From Actinacidiphila rubida (GTDB taxonomy: Bacteria; Actinomycetota; Actinomycetes; Streptomycetales; Streptomycetaceae), in the NCBI RefSeq assembly GCF_900110255.1, contig NZ_FODD01000003.1, forward strand, positions 170,463-234,462: 64,000 bases of DNA. The letters are read 5' to 3'. The notes under the pieces were generated by a model. It worked only from the letters and a program-made list of their open reading frames with translations, was not told where the DNA came from and searched no databases. The position numbers and the translations under genes are program-made. Shown here one piece after another: positions 31,354 to 40,497 of the stretch (within the stretch, counting starts at the first letter, position 1; each line of letters starts with the position of its first letter).

Positions 31354-33576
31354 ATGCGGGCCGAGCCGACGCCACCGATGTCCCCGAACCCACCGGACTC
31401 CCTGATCCCCCCCGGCTCACCGGGCTCCGCGCTCCGGGTGTCCCCTGCGGGCGCGGCGGCGGACCAGGGCACCGCGCGGCCCGTGCCGCCGGCTCCGCCG
31501 CCCGCCGCCGGCGCCCGCCGGCGGGCCCTGCCCTGGGCGGTGATCGCCCTGTGGATCGTCGTGCTCGCCGTCTCCGGGGTGTTCGCCGGCAAGCTCGGCG
31601 GGGTCAAGCACGACGAGGCCGTCGACTACCTGCCGGCCAGCGCGCAGTCGACGCAGGTCGCCAGGATCCAGCAGGCGATGCCCGGGGGCGGCGCCACCGA
31701 CCTCGTCCTGGTCTACCGCCGCGCGAGCGGGCTGACCGCGGCGGACCAGGACGCCGTCCGGCGGCAGACCGCGGCGCTCGGCACCGCCTACGCCCTGGTC
31801 GGGGCCGCGCCGCACACCGTCACCGCCGCCGACGGCCGCACCGCGATGGTGCCGGTCGCGATCGCGGAGAGCGCCGGCAAGCCCGAGGACGTCGTGAAGG
31901 CGGTCCGCGCGCGACTCGCGGACGGACGGCCCTCGGGCCTTCAGGTGCTGGTCGGCGGGCCCGGCGCGGCCCAGGCCGACGCCAAGGGGGTGTTCGCGAG
32001 CATCGACGGCACGCTGCTGATGTCGACCGCGGCGGTCGTGGCGCTGCTGCTGATCCTCACCTACCGCAGCCCGTTCCTGTGGCTGGTGCCGCTGGGCGTC
32101 GTCGGCGTCGCCGCGGGCACGGCGACGGCCGTCGTCTACGGGCTCGTCGAGGCGTTCGGCCTGACCGTCTCCAACATGAGCTCGTCGGTGATGACCGTGC
32201 TCATCTTCGGCGCGGGCACCGACTACGCGCTGCTGCTGATCTCCCGCTACCGGGACGAACTGCGGCACCGGGCCGAGCCGTACGAGGCGATGACCGCGGC
32301 CCTGCGCGGCGTCGGCCCCGCGGTGCTCACGTCCGCCGCGACGGTCGTCGCCGGCCTGCTGTGCCTGCTGGCCGCCGACCTCAACAGCAGCCGCGGCCTC
32401 GGCCCGGTGGGCGCGGTCGGCATCGTGTGCGCGCTCGCCGCGATGACGACGCTGCTGCCGGCCGTCCTCGTGCTGCTCGGGCGCCGGGTGTTCTGGCCGC
32501 TCGTCCCCTCGTACGGGAGCGAGTCGCGGGCCGGGCGCGGGGTGTACCGCAGGATCGGCGGGCTGGTCACCCGGCGGCCGCTGGTCGCGCTGGCCGCATC
32601 GGTGATCGCGGTCGGCGCGCTGGCACTCGGCATCGGCAACCTGCCCGGAGCGCTGCGGCAGGACGACACGTTCACCACCACGCCCGACTCGGTGGCCGCG
32701 GACACGATCCTGCACCGGGCGTTCCCCTCACGGAGCACCCAGGCGGTCACCGTGGTCGTGCCCACCGCGCGGGCCGCGGCGGCCGCGGCGGCGGTGCGCG
32801 GCACCGCGGGCGTGGCGAGCAGCACGTCCGGCCGCAGCGGCGGCGGCTGGAGCGAGATCTCCGTCTTCCCGGCGGCCGCGCCGGACAGCCCGGCGGAACA
32901 CGACACGATCCGCCGGCTGCGGGCCGCCACCGCGCCGGAACACGCGCTCGTCGGCGGCGTCAGCGCGCAGCGGCTGGACACGGCGTCGACGTCGTCGCGG
33001 GACCGCACGCTGGTCGTGCCGCTGGTCCTCGGGGCGGTGTTCCTGCTGCTGGCCGGGCTGCTGCGCAGCCTTGTCGCGCCGCTGCTGCTGACCGCGGCGA
33101 TGGTCGCGGTGTGGGCCGCCGCGCTCGGCATCGGCGGGCTGCTGTTCGGCCCGGTGCTGGGCCTGCACGGCATGGACCCCGGACTGCCGCTGCTCAGCTT
33201 CGTCTTCCTGGTCGCGCTCGGCGTGGACTACGGGATCTTCCTGATGCACCGGATGCGGGAGGAGACGGTGCGGGGCGCGGAGCCGCGGCGCGCGACGGTC
33301 ACCGCGCTGGAGGCGACGGGCGGGGTGATCGCGTCCGCGGGGATCGTGCTGGCGGCGACGTTCACGGTCCTGGCGTCGCTGCCGCTGGTGATGATGGAGG
33401 AGATGGGGGTGGTGATCGCCCTCGGGGTGCTGCTCGACACGTTCGTGGTGCGGACGTTCCTGGTGCCGGCGGCGGCGGTGCTGCTCGGGGAGCGGGTGTG
33501 GTGGGGCGGCGGGTCGGCTGCGCCGAGTCGCCTCCGGCGTGGGGTGGCGATGTCGTCGTCGGCTTCCCGCCGGTAG
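31354..33576 (+). CDS. MMPL/RND-family transporter
   Basis: A 740-residue protein. After a Pro-rich N-terminal tail (about 1-50) it has a first membrane helix (LPWAVIALWIVVLAVSGVFAG), an extracytoplasmic domain, five helices, then the same order again: two halves, twelve helices. GTDYALLLISRYRDEL and GVDYGIFLMHRMREE are the paired MMPL motifs carrying the Asp-Tyr proton relay. It exports lipids or hydrophobic compounds using the proton gradient. The ATG at 31354 follows CAGGAG. Kinase and response-regulator genes follow on the same strand after a repeat-rich 188-base gap. Substrate unknown. Confidence 0.9.
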   Translation: MRAEPTPPMSPNPPDSLIPPGSPGSALRVSPAGAAADQGTARPVPPAPPPAAGARRRALPWAVIALWIVVLAVSGVFAGKLGGVKHDEAVDYLPASAQSTQVARIQQAMPGGGATDLVLVYRRASGLTAADQDAVRRQTAALGTAYALVGAAPHTVTAADGRTAMVPVAIAESAGKPEDVVKAVRARLADGRPSGLQVLVGGPGAAQADAKGVFASIDGTLLMSTAAVVALLLILTYRSPFLWLVPLGVVGVAAGTATAVVYGLVEAFGLTVSNMSSSVMTVLIFGAGTDYALLLISRYRDELRHRAEPYEAMTAALRGVGPAVLTSAATVVAGLLCLLAADLNSSRGLGPVGAVGIVCALAAMTTLLPAVLVLLGRRVFWPLVPSYGSESRAGRGVYRRIGGLVTRRPLVALAASVIAVGALALGIGNLPGALRQDDTFTTTPDSVAADTILHRAFPSRSTQAVTVVVPTARAAAAAAAVRGTAGVASSTSGRSGGGWSEISVFPAAAPDSPAEHDTIRRLRAATAPEHALVGGVSAQRLDTASTSSRDRTLVVPLVLGAVFLLLAGLLRSLVAPLLLTAAMVAVWAAALGIGGLLFGPVLGLHGMDPGLPLLSFVFLVALGVDYGIFLMHRMREETVRGAEPRRATVTALEATGGVIASAGIVLAATFTVLASLPLVMMEEMGVVIALGVLLDTFVVRTFLVPAAAVLLGERVWWGGGSAAPSRLRRGVAMSSSASRR

Positions 33577-33717
33577 GTGGTCCAGGCGGGCTGCGCCCGC
33601 CTGGTGTTCCCACCCGCACCACCCGTGCGACTCTCGTCGTCGGGTGCGGGTGGCCCCCGCGGGGGCGGGGTGTCGTCGGCGGCTGCCGGCCGGTGGGTGG
33701 GTGGCGGGCTGTGCCCG
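33550..33717. repeat. REP-like imperfect duplication
   Basis: Two related segments (about 33550-33600 and 33670-33717) share GTCGTCGGC...CCGGT(A/G)GGTGG...GCGGGCTG(C/T)GCCCG. Between them CCACCCGCACC (33610-33620) pairs with GGTGCGGGTGG (33643-33653). This is characteristic of Streptomyces intergenic REP-like elements. It separates the MMPL gene from the kinase. Confidence 0.55.
33582..33604 (+). terminator. Candidate terminator after the MMPL gene
   Basis: CCAGGCGGG and CCCGCCTGG form a perfect 9-bp stem with a 5-base loop, six bases after the MMPL stop. It lies inside the REP-like region and might be an element of it instead. Confidence 0.5.
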
Positions 33718-33764
33718 TGAGGGCGGCGGTCGGGCAGCGGGTGCGGGAGCGGGAGGATGGGGGA

Positions 33765-35015
33765 GTGGCGGTGAGGTGGGCGGTGGAGGGGCGCGGAGCG
33801 CGGGTCGGCGGCAGCGACCTGGCGGTCGCCGGGGGAGTGCTGGCGGTGGAGGCGGCGGTGGCACTGCTGCTGCCGGAGTCGGACGTGAGTCACCGGCCGG
33901 ACCTGCTGGGATGGGCGCTGCTGGCGGGCAGCTCGGCCGTGCTGGTGTGGCGGCGGCGCGCCCCGATGTGGTGCCTGCTCGGCATGGTCGTGACCGTCGC
34001 GCCTTACCACTACCTGCAGTACGTGCAGCAGGCCCCGATCGTCTCCAGCATGGTCGCGCTGTTCGCGCTCGCGGTCGCCGGGCCACCGGTGCGCACCTAC
34101 GTGGTCGTGCCGAGCGTCGTCCTCACCATGACCGCGGTGATGTCGACGATCGGCAAGCCGCACGCCGGCTCCGAGATGCTGCAGAGCGCAGGCTGGATCG
34201 TGGCGGTGGCGGTGGCCGGCGACGTCGTCCGCATCCACCGCAACTACGTGGCGGCGATCATGGAGCGCGCCGAGCGGGCGGAGCGCACCCGCGAGCAGGA
34301 GGCGGCCCGCCGGGTCGCCGAGGAACGGCTGCGGATCGCCCGGGACCTGCACGACCTGCTCGCCCACAGCATCACGCTGATCGGGGTGCAGACCTCGGTG
34401 GCCGCGCACGTCCTGGTCGCCGACCCCGAGCGGCTGGACCGGACCGCGGTCGCGTCCGCGCTCGACGCCATCGCGGACACCTGCCGCGAGGCCCGCGCGG
34501 AACTGCGCACCACGCTGCGGGTGCTGCGGACCGACGGCGACGGGCCGCTGCCCGACCTGGCGGGGCTGGCGTCGCTGGCCGGGGCCGCGGAGGCGGCCGG
34601 CGCCCGCGTCGAGCTGGCCGTCGACGTCGGCGGGGAGCCGGTGCCGCCCGCCGTCGGCGCGGCCGCGTACCGGATCGTGCAGGAGTCGCTGACGAACGCG
34701 GTGCGGCACACCGGTGCCGCGCAGCCGCTCGTCACCGTCCGCGTCGGGCGGCACGGCGGCGGGCTGCGGCTGGAGGTCCGCGACGACGGCGGCCGCGAGG
34801 ACCTGCTGCCCGCACCACGTGCCGACGCCCACCGCGCCGACCCGCACGGCACGGACCCCGACCGCCGCCCGGAGGGCTTCGGCATCGCCGGGATGCGCGA
34901 GCGGGCCCGCAGCGTGGGCGGCACCCTCGCCGCCGGGCCGTGCCAGGACGGTCCCGGTTTCGCCGTGACCGCGGACCTGCCGTTCGCCGCCGACCTCCAG
35001 GGAGACCCGCGATGA
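33765..35015 (+). CDS. Sensor histidine kinase, NarL-partner type
   Basis: A 416-residue kinase. Four to five N-terminal membrane helices (DLLGWALLAGSSAVLVW, MVALFALAVAG..) precede a coiled coil rich in Arg/Glu, then HisKA_3 with the phospho-acceptor His196 in RDLHDLLAHS. The ATPase has N-box QESLTNAVRH and G-boxes VRDDGG and GFGIAGMRERA. The GTG at 33765 is chosen for GGGAGG eight bases upstream; earlier in-frame GTG codons (33711, 33717) lack one. It overlaps the response regulator by ATGA. Signal unknown; the stretch is mostly membrane, so perhaps envelope stress. Confidence 0.88.
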   Translation: MAVRWAVEGRGARVGGSDLAVAGGVLAVEAAVALLLPESDVSHRPDLLGWALLAGSSAVLVWRRRAPMWCLLGMVVTVAPYHYLQYVQQAPIVSSMVALFALAVAGPPVRTYVVVPSVVLTMTAVMSTIGKPHAGSEMLQSAGWIVAVAVAGDVVRIHRNYVAAIMERAERAERTREQEAARRVAEERLRIARDLHDLLAHSITLIGVQTSVAAHVLVADPERLDRTAVASALDAIADTCREARAELRTTLRVLRTDGDGPLPDLAGLASLAGAAEAAGARVELAVDVGGEPVPPAVGAAAYRIVQESLTNAVRHTGAAQPLVTVRVGRHGGGLRLEVRDDGGREDLLPAPRADAHRADPHGTDPDRRPEGFGIAGMRERARSVGGTLAAGPCQDGPGFAVTADLPFAADLQGDPR

Positions 35016-35755
35016 CCCCCTCCCAGCCGCCGTCCCAGCCGCCGCAGCCGTCGTTTTGTCCGCCGTCCCAGCCGCCGCCGATCCGGGTGCTGCTCGCCGA
35101 CGACCAGACGCTGGTGCGCGCCGCGTTCGCGATGCTCGTGGAATCCGCCGGGGACATGGAGGTCGTCGGGCAGGCGGGCAACGGCGCCGAGGCCGTCGCG
35201 CTGGCCCGCGCCGCCCGCGCGGACGTGATCGTGATGGATGTGCGGATGCCCGAGCTGGACGGCATCGAGGCCACCCGCAGGATCGCCGCGGACGACGGCC
35301 TCACCGGGGTCCGCGTCCTGGTGCTGACCACGTACGACGACGACGAGAACGTGCTGGCGGCGCTGCGGGCCGGTGCCTCCGGTTTCCTGGTCAAGGACAC
35401 CCGGCCCGCGGACCTGCTGGACGCGATCCGCACGGTGGCGGCCGGCGACGCCCTGCTGTCGCCGGGGCCGACCGCCCGGCTGATCGCCCGGGTGCTGCGG
35501 CTGCCCGACCGGCCGCCGGCCGGGGCGCCCGCACCGGCCGGCCTGGCCTGCCTGTCGGAGCGCGAACGCGAGGTGCTGACGATGGTCGCCCGCGGGCTGA
35601 ACAACGCCGAGACCGGCGAGGCGCTCGGGCTGAGCCCGCTCACCGCGAAGACCCACGTCAGCCGGATCATGGGCAAGCTGGGCGCCCGTGACCGGGCCCA
35701 ACTCGTCATCGCCGCCTACGAGTCGGGGCTCGTGGCGCCGGGCGCGGGCGGCTGA
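35012..35755 (+). CDS. NarL/FixJ-type response regulator
   Basis: A 247-residue regulator with a Pro/Gln-rich N-terminal extension of about 24 residues. The receiver has phospho-acceptor Asp76 (VIVMDVRMPELDG) and Lys in FLVKDTRP; the C-terminal LuxR HTH is LSEREREVLTMVARGLNNAETGEAL. It is translationally coupled to the kinase. Likely target: the MMPL-kinase-regulator cluster, through the palindrome at 31218. The N-terminal extension is unusual and may be unstructured; a later start is possible but no better codon is evident. Confidence 0.9.
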   Translation: MTPSQPPSQPPQPSFCPPSQPPPIRVLLADDQTLVRAAFAMLVESAGDMEVVGQAGNGAEAVALARAARADVIVMDVRMPELDGIEATRRIAADDGLTGVRVLVLTTYDDDENVLAALRAGASGFLVKDTRPADLLDAIRTVAAGDALLSPGPTARLIARVLRLPDRPPAGAPAPAGLACLSEREREVLTMVARGLNNAETGEALGLSPLTAKTHVSRIMGKLGARDRAQLVIAAYESGLVAPGAGG

Positions 35756-35812
35756 TCCGGCGGATCGGGCACCCCGGCCCCCGGCGGACCCGCGGTACGC
35801 GAGAATGGACCC

Positions 35813-36559
35813 ATGAGCCTGTTCCGCGACGACGGCATCGTGCTGCGCACCCAGAAGCTGGGTGAGGCGGACCGGATCATCACGCTGCTGACCCGGCGCA
35901 ACGGCCGGGTGCGCGCGGTGGCGCGGGGCGTGCGCCGCACCAAGTCGAAGTTCGGCGCGCGGCTGGAGCCGTTCAGCCACGTCGACGTGCAGTTCTTCGC
36001 GCGCGGCGGGGACCTGGTGGGCCGCGGGCTGCCGCTGTGCACGCAGGGCGAGACGATCGCGCCGTACGGCAGCGGCATCGTCACGGACTACGAGCGGTAC
36101 ACCGCGGGCACCGCGATGCTGGAGACCGCCGAGCGGTTCACCGACCACGAGGGCGAGCCGGCGGTGCAGCAGTACCTGCTGCTGGTCGGCGGCCTGCGCA
36201 CGCTGGCCGCCGGCGACCACGACCCGCGGCTGGTGCTCGACGCGTTCCTGCTGCGTTCGCTCGCCGTCAACGGCTACGCGCCCAGCTTCGACGACTGTGC
36301 GAAATGCGGGATGTCCGGGCCGAACCGGTTCTTTTCGGTCGGCGCGGGAGGAGTCGTCTGCGGCGACTGCCGGGTGCCCGGAAGCGTCGTACCCTCCAGG
36401 GAGTCACTGCAACTGCTCGGCGCGCTGCTGGGCGGCGACTGGGAGACCGCGGACGCCTGCGAGCCCCGCCACTGCCGTGAGGGCAGCGGGCTGGTCGCGG
36501 CCTATCTGCAGTGGCACCTGGAACGCGGCCTGCGGTCGCTGCGTTTCGTCGAGAAGTAA
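35813..36559 (+). CDS. recO: DNA repair protein RecO
   Basis: A 248-residue RecO. The OB-fold N-terminus is MSLFRDDGIVLRTQKLGEADRIITLLT; the zinc site uses DDCAKCG and CGDCR. RecO anneals SSB-coated strands and loads RecA with RecR. The ATG at 35813 is standard. It lies immediately before uppS, a conserved pair in actinobacteria. Confidence 0.95.
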   Translation: MSLFRDDGIVLRTQKLGEADRIITLLTRRNGRVRAVARGVRRTKSKFGARLEPFSHVDVQFFARGGDLVGRGLPLCTQGETIAPYGSGIVTDYERYTAGTAMLETAERFTDHEGEPAVQQYLLLVGGLRTLAAGDHDPRLVLDAFLLRSLAVNGYAPSFDDCAKCGMSGPNRFFSVGAGGVVCGDCRVPGSVVPSRESLQLLGALLGGDWETADACEPRHCREGSGLVAAYLQWHLERGLRSLRFVEK

Positions 36560-36566
36560 CCCGAGG

Positions 36567-36607
36567 ACCCGGGAGCTCGGGAAGCCGAGAACCCGGGGGC
36601 TCGGGAA
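36567..36607. repeat. Two-copy direct repeat between recO and uppS
   Basis: ACCCGGG(A/G)GCTCGGGAA occurs at 36567-36583 and 36591-36607, 24 bases apart. Together with CCGAG before the first copy, CTCGGG units can form short hairpins. Its role is unclear. Confidence 0.5.
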
Positions 36608-36637
36608 CCGGTCCACACCGTCAGGAGAAGCACGACC

Positions 36638-37462
36638 ATGGCACGTCGCGGGATTCTGGCCCGTAGCCGACCCTCGTACCGGGCGCCCGACCCGCACCCC
36701 TCCGGCGCGCAGCCGCCGAAGATCCCCGGCGAGCTGGTGCCCAAGCACGTCGCCGTCGTCATGGACGGCAACGGGCGCTGGGCGCAGGAGCGCGGGCTGC
36801 CCCGCACCGAGGGCCACAAGGTCGGCGAGGGCGTCGTGCTCGACGTGCTCAAGGGCTGCCTGGAGATCGGTGTGAAGAACCTGTCGCTGTACGCGTTCTC
36901 CACCGAGAACTGGAAGCGCTCGCCGGAGGAGGTGCGCTTCCTGATGAACTTCAACCGGGACGTCATCCGCCGCCGCCGCGACGAGATGGACGAGCTGGGC
37001 ATCCGCATCCGCTGGGTGGGCCGGATGCCGAGGATGTGGAAGTCCGTCGTCCAGGAGCTGCAGGTCGCGCAGGAGCAGACCCAGGGCAACGACGCGATGA
37101 CGCTGTACTTCTGCGTCAACTACGGCGGCCGGGCGGAGATCGCCGACGCCGCGCAGGCCATCGCCCGGGACGTCGCGGAGGGCCGGCTCGACCCGGCCAA
37201 GGTCAACGAGAAGACGTTCGCGAAGTACCTGTACTACCCCGACATGCCGGACGTCGACCTGTTCCTGCGCCCCAGCGGGGAGCAGCGCACCTCCAACTAC
37301 CTGATCTGGCAGAGCAGCTACGCGGAGATGGTGTTCCAGGACGTGCTGTGGCCGGACTTCGACCGGCGCGACCTGTGGCGGGCCTGCCTGGAGTACGCGC
37401 GGCGCGACCGGCGGTTCGGCGGCGCGCTGGCGGCGGAGGACGCGGACCCGGCGGCCGGCTGA
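36638..37462 (+). CDS. uppS: Isoprenyl (undecaprenyl) diphosphate synthase
   Basis: A 274-residue cis-prenyltransferase. Conserved motifs are [13 protein letters not shown] with metal-binding Asp43, [14 protein letters not shown], and [17 protein letters not shown]. It makes the lipid carrier for peptidoglycan and other envelope polymers. AGGAG stands nine bases upstream of the ATG at 36638. The N-terminal 30 residues ([30 protein letters not shown]) are a typical actinobacterial extension. It follows recO. Confidence 0.95.
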   Translation: MARRGILARSRPSYRAPDPHPSGAQPPKIPGELVPKHVAVVMDGNGRWAQERGLPRTEGHKVGEGVVLDVLKGCLEIGVKNLSLYAFSTENWKRSPEEVRFLMNFNRDVIRRRRDEMDELGIRIRWVGRMPRMWKSVVQELQVAQEQTQGNDAMTLYFCVNYGGRAEIADAAQAIARDVAEGRLDPAKVNEKTFAKYLYYPDMPDVDLFLRPSGEQRTSNYLIWQSSYAEMVFQDVLWPDFDRRDLWRACLEYARRDRRFGGALAAEDADPAAG

Positions 37463-37499
37463 GCCGGCCGCTCGCCCGGGGGTGCCGGCGTCCGGCGGG

Positions 37500-37922
37500 T
37501 TACCGGACGGCGGCGGCCGCGGCGCAGTCCGCGCAGGTCCCGAAGATCTCGACGGTGTGGGCCACGTCCACGAAGCCGTGCTCGGCGGCCACCGCGTCCG
37601 CCCAGCTCTCCACGGCAGGCCCCGCCACCTCGACGGCCTTGCCGCACGCGCGGCAGACCAGGTGGTGGTGGTGGCCGCCTTCGGAGCAGCGGCGGTAGAC
37701 CGATTCGCCGTCGCCGGTGCGCAGCACGTCGATCTCGCCGGCGTCGGCGAGGGACTGAAGGGTGCGGTAGACGGTCGTCAGTCCGACGGAGTCACCGCGG
37801 TGCTTGAGAATGTCGTGCAGGTCCTGGGCGCTGCGGAACTCGTCGACCTCGTCGAGTGCGGCCGCCACCGCCGCCCGCTGCCGCGTCGACCGGCCGGCCA
37901 CGGAATGCTTGGCGGTGCTCAC
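37500..37922 (-). CDS. zur: Fur-family zinc uptake regulator Zur
   Basis: A 140-residue Fur-family protein. The N-terminal HTH includes GLTTVYRTLQSLADAGEIDV; the dimer and metal domain has GGHHHHLVCRACGKAVEV with CRAC and a final CADC, the four structural-zinc cysteines. The gene lies beside glyS, where Streptomyces carries zur, so Zur is preferred over FurA/Nur. The GTG at 37922 is preceded by GAGGAG. Zur normally represses znuABC and ribosomal paralogues in zinc excess; no znu genes are in this window. A Zur-box-like site lies upstream. Confidence 0.88.
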   Translation of the reverse strand: MSTAKHSVAGRSTRQRAAVAAALDEVDEFRSAQDLHDILKHRGDSVGLTTVYRTLQSLADAGEIDVLRTGDGESVYRRCSEGGHHHHLVCRACGKAVEVAGPAVESWADAVAAEHGFVDVAHTVEIFGTCADCAAAAAVR

Positions 37923-38017
37923 CGTGATCTCCTCATGCTTGTCATTGTGCCAGGGGCACGGCCGGGCTCCGACGATCCGCCGCCGCGTTCCGGGCCCAGG
38001 TGTACCCTAAATGTATA

Positions 38018-38032
38018 TGATAGTCGTTTTCA
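38018..38032. promoter_or_regulatory. Candidate Zur box between zur and glyS
   Basis: On the minus strand TGAAAACGACTATCA matches the Streptomyces Zur consensus TGAAAATGATTTTCA at 12 of 15 positions, and the flanks are AT-rich (CTAAATGTATATGATAG) in an otherwise GC-rich gap. It lies 96 bases before the zur start and 103 before glyS. It would allow zinc-dependent control of zur, and perhaps of glyS. Confidence 0.7.
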
Positions 38033-38134
38033 CCTCTGATCGTCCTTGCCGGTGGCGGAACGGATTTGATATGAGCCCCGCACCCGCCGGTAATCTGGGA
38101 CAACTGACCGCTTCGTCGTACTGAAGAGAGCACC

Positions 38135-39517
38135 GTGGCCGCCGACAAGATCGACACCATCGTCAGCCTGAGCAAGCGCCGTGGCTTCGTTTTCCCGAGC
38201 AGCGAGATCTACGGCGGATCCAAGGCCGCCTGGGACTACGGCCCGCTCGGCGTGGAGCTCAAGGAGAACGTCAAGCGCCAGTGGTGGCGTGCCATGGTCA
38301 CCTCGCGCGACGACGTGGTGGGTCTCGACTCGTCGGTGATCCTCGCCCCCGAGGTCTGGGTCGCGTCGGGCCACGTGGCCACGTTCTCCGACCCGCTGAC
38401 CGAGTGCACCTCCTGCCACAAGCGCTATCGCGCCGACCACCTGGAAGAGGCGTACGAGGCCAAGCACGGCAAGCCGCCGGCCAACGGGCTGGCCGACATC
38501 AACTGCCCGAACTGCGGCACCAAGGGCGCGTTCACCGAGCCCAAGCAGTTCTCCGGCATGCTGCAGACCCACCTCGGCCCGACCCAGGACGCCGGCTCCG
38601 CCGCCTACCTGCGGCCCGAGACCGCGCAGGGCATCTTCGTCAACTTCGCGCAGGTGCAGACCACGTCGCGCAAGAAGCCGCCGTTCGGCATCGCCCAGAT
38701 GGGCAAGTCGTTCCGCAACGAGATCACGCCCGGCAACTTCATCTTCCGGACCCGCGAGTTCGAGCAGATGGAGATGGAGTTCTTCGTCAAGCCGGGCGAG
38801 GACGAGAAGTGGCACGAGTACTGGATGCAGGAGCGCTGGAACTGGTACACCGACCTCGGCCTGCGCGAGGAGAACATCCGCTGGTACGAGCACCCGGCCG
38901 AGAAGCGCTCGCACTACTCCAAGCGCACCGTGGACATCGAGTACCGCTTCAACTTCGGCGGCCAGGAGTTCAGTGAGCTGGAGGGCCTCGCCAACCGCAC
39001 CGACTTCGACCTGTCCGCGCACGCCAAGGCGTCCGGCCAGGACCTGTCGTACTTCGACCAGGAGGCCGGCGAGCGCTGGTTCCCGTACGTGATCGAGCCG
39101 GCGGCCGGCGTGAACCGCGCCATGCTCGCCTTCATGCTCGACGCGTACAACGAGGACGAGGCGCCCAACGCCAAGGGCGTCATGGAGAAGCGCACGGTCA
39201 TGCGGCTCGACCCGCGCCTGTCGCCGGTCAAGGTCGCGGTGCTGCCGCTGTCCCGCAACCCCGAGCTGTCCCCGAAGGCCAAGGGCCTGGCCACGGCGCT
39301 GCGCAAGCACTGGAACATCGAGTTCGACGACGCCGGCGCGATCGGCCGCCGCTACCGCCGCCAGGACGAGATCGGCACGCCGTTCTGCGTCACCGTCGAC
39401 TTCGACACCCTCGAGGACAACGCGGTGACCGTCCGCGAGCGCGACTCCATGAAGCAGGAGCGCGTCTCGCTGGACCAGGTCGAGAGCTACCTCGGCTCCC
39501 GGCTGCTGGGCTGCTAG
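38135..39517 (+). CDS. glyS: Glycyl-tRNA synthetase (dimeric type)
   Basis: A 460-residue class II synthetase. Motif 2 is [28 protein letters not shown]; motif 3 lies around [16 protein letters not shown]; the C-terminal anticodon-binding domain starts [14 protein letters not shown] and CPNC form the zinc-binding insertion seen in bacterial-type alpha2 GlyRS. It charges tRNA-Gly with glycine. The GTG at 38135 gives [29 protein letters not shown] strong hairpin terminator follows 44 bases after the stop. Confidence 0.96.
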   Translation: MAADKIDTIVSLSKRRGFVFPSSEIYGGSKAAWDYGPLGVELKENVKRQWWRAMVTSRDDVVGLDSSVILAPEVWVASGHVATFSDPLTECTSCHKRYRADHLEEAYEAKHGKPPANGLADINCPNCGTKGAFTEPKQFSGMLQTHLGPTQDAGSAAYLRPETAQGIFVNFAQVQTTSRKKPPFGIAQMGKSFRNEITPGNFIFRTREFEQMEMEFFVKPGEDEKWHEYWMQERWNWYTDLGLREENIRWYEHPAEKRSHYSKRTVDIEYRFNFGGQEFSELEGLANRTDFDLSAHAKASGQDLSYFDQEAGERWFPYVIEPAAGVNRAMLAFMLDAYNEDEAPNAKGVMEKRTVMRLDPRLSPVKVAVLPLSRNPELSPKAKGLATALRKHWNIEFDDAGAIGRRYRRQDEIGTPFCVTVDFDTLEDNAVTVRERDSMKQERVSLDQVESYLGSRLLGC

Positions 39518-39560
39518 CCGTTCCGTCTTCGGCGCGGCGTCCCGGTACCTGACGCAGCGG

Positions 39561-39595
39561 AGCCCGGCGGGGGATCATCCATCCCCCGCCGGGCT
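39561..39595 (+). terminator. Strong terminator after glyS
   Basis: AGCCCGGCGGGGGAT (39561-39575) and ATCCCCCGCCGGGCT (39581-39595) form a perfect 15-bp stem with loop CATCC. It is palindromic and can act for both strands. Confidence 0.85.
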
Positions 39596-39699
39596 CCGTC
39601 GTCTCGCGGCCCGCGTCTGCCGGCCCATGTCTCGCGGTGCCGGCCCACGTCTTGCGGTACGTCTCGTCCGGGACGCGTCCTGCGGGACGGGGCGGCGAC

Positions 39700-40320
39700 T
39701 CACACCGTGCGGTCGGAGGCGGGCGCGGCGGTGCCGCGCTCGGAGAAGGTCCCTACGGGGGCGGGCAGCCGGGACACGGTGGCGGTGCGCGCCGCCGGCA
39801 CCGTCTCCGGGGTGCCCGCCGTCGCGGGCGCCCCGGGGACGGCACCCGCCGCGCGGTTGCCGGCGGCCGCCGCGCGGACGGCGAGCAGCGCGCAGACGGC
39901 GGCCAGCGGCAGTTCCGCCGTCGCCGCCATCACCAGGGCCACGACCAGGTCGCCGCCGGTGGAGGTGGACACGTCGAACCAGGCGTCGACCACCAGCAGC
40001 ATCGAGGTGGCGGCGGCCGCCACCACCCGCAGCGGGTGACGGCGCAGCGTCAGCACGCCGGTGCCGATCAGCCCGGCCGCCTCCATCGTGTCCAGCCCCA
40101 CCCAGGCCGCCATCCAGTGCGGCGTGTTCTCGGCGGCCGGCAGCGCCACGGCCAGCACCACCAGCCAGGGGATGAGGGCCACGCCGCAGACGATCAGCGC
40201 GTACGCCGGCCAGCGGCGGCCGGCTCGGGCTCGGGCCCGCGACACCTCGCGCTCCTCCCGGGGAACCGGCAGTTCGATGACCTCCGCCAGATGCGGCACG
40301 GACACGTCGCCGACAGACAT
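39700..40320 (-). CDS. Four-helix membrane protein of unknown function
   Basis: A 206-residue protein. After a cytosolic start (MSVGDVSVPHLAEVIELPVPREEREVSRAR) there are four hydrophobic segments: WPAYALIVCGVALIPWLVVLAV, WVGLDTMEAAGLIGTGVL, VVAAAATSMLLVVDAWF and LVVALVMAATAELPLAAVCALLAV. The C-terminal 50 residues are Ala/Pro/Thr-rich. GGAAGGAG precedes the ATG at 40320. It is divergent from a two-component operon across an inverted repeat. No family function recognised. Confidence 0.7.
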   Translation of the reverse strand: MSVGDVSVPHLAEVIELPVPREEREVSRARARAGRRWPAYALIVCGVALIPWLVVLAVALPAAENTPHWMAAWVGLDTMEAAGLIGTGVLTLRRHPLRVVAAAATSMLLVVDAWFDVSTSTGGDLVVALVMAATAELPLAAVCALLAVRAAAAGNRAAGAVPGAPATAGTPETVPAARTATVSRLPAPVGTFSERGTAAPASDRTV

Positions 40321-40427
40321 CGCCCATCTCCTTCCAGTTCCCTCGAAAGGGACAACGTCGCTTCGCCGTCGACTCTTCCGCGTTCCCGGTGTGAGGGCAG
40401 TAACGCGTGGTGCCGGATCGAGGTGCA

Positions 40428-40453
40428 GACAAGTGCACCTCGAGCGCGGGGGC
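40428..40453. promoter_or_regulatory. Perfect inverted repeat in the divergent region
   Basis: TCGAGGTGCA (40428-40437) and TGCACCTCGA (40444-40453) are perfect 10-base arms around a 6-base spacer, 45 bases before the kinase start and 108 before the membrane-protein start. It looks like an operator, perhaps for the response regulator at 41718. A hairpin in a leader RNA is the alternative. Confidence 0.55.
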
Positions 40454-40497
40454 TGGGCCCATGTCGCCCGCAGGGCGGGCCGCATACGGTGTGCGTC

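Noticed and set aside
31317..33764. Upstream extension of the kinase reading frame through the MMPL gene
   Set aside because: The extension is Arg/Gly-rich antiphase sequence; the kinase is real only from 33765.
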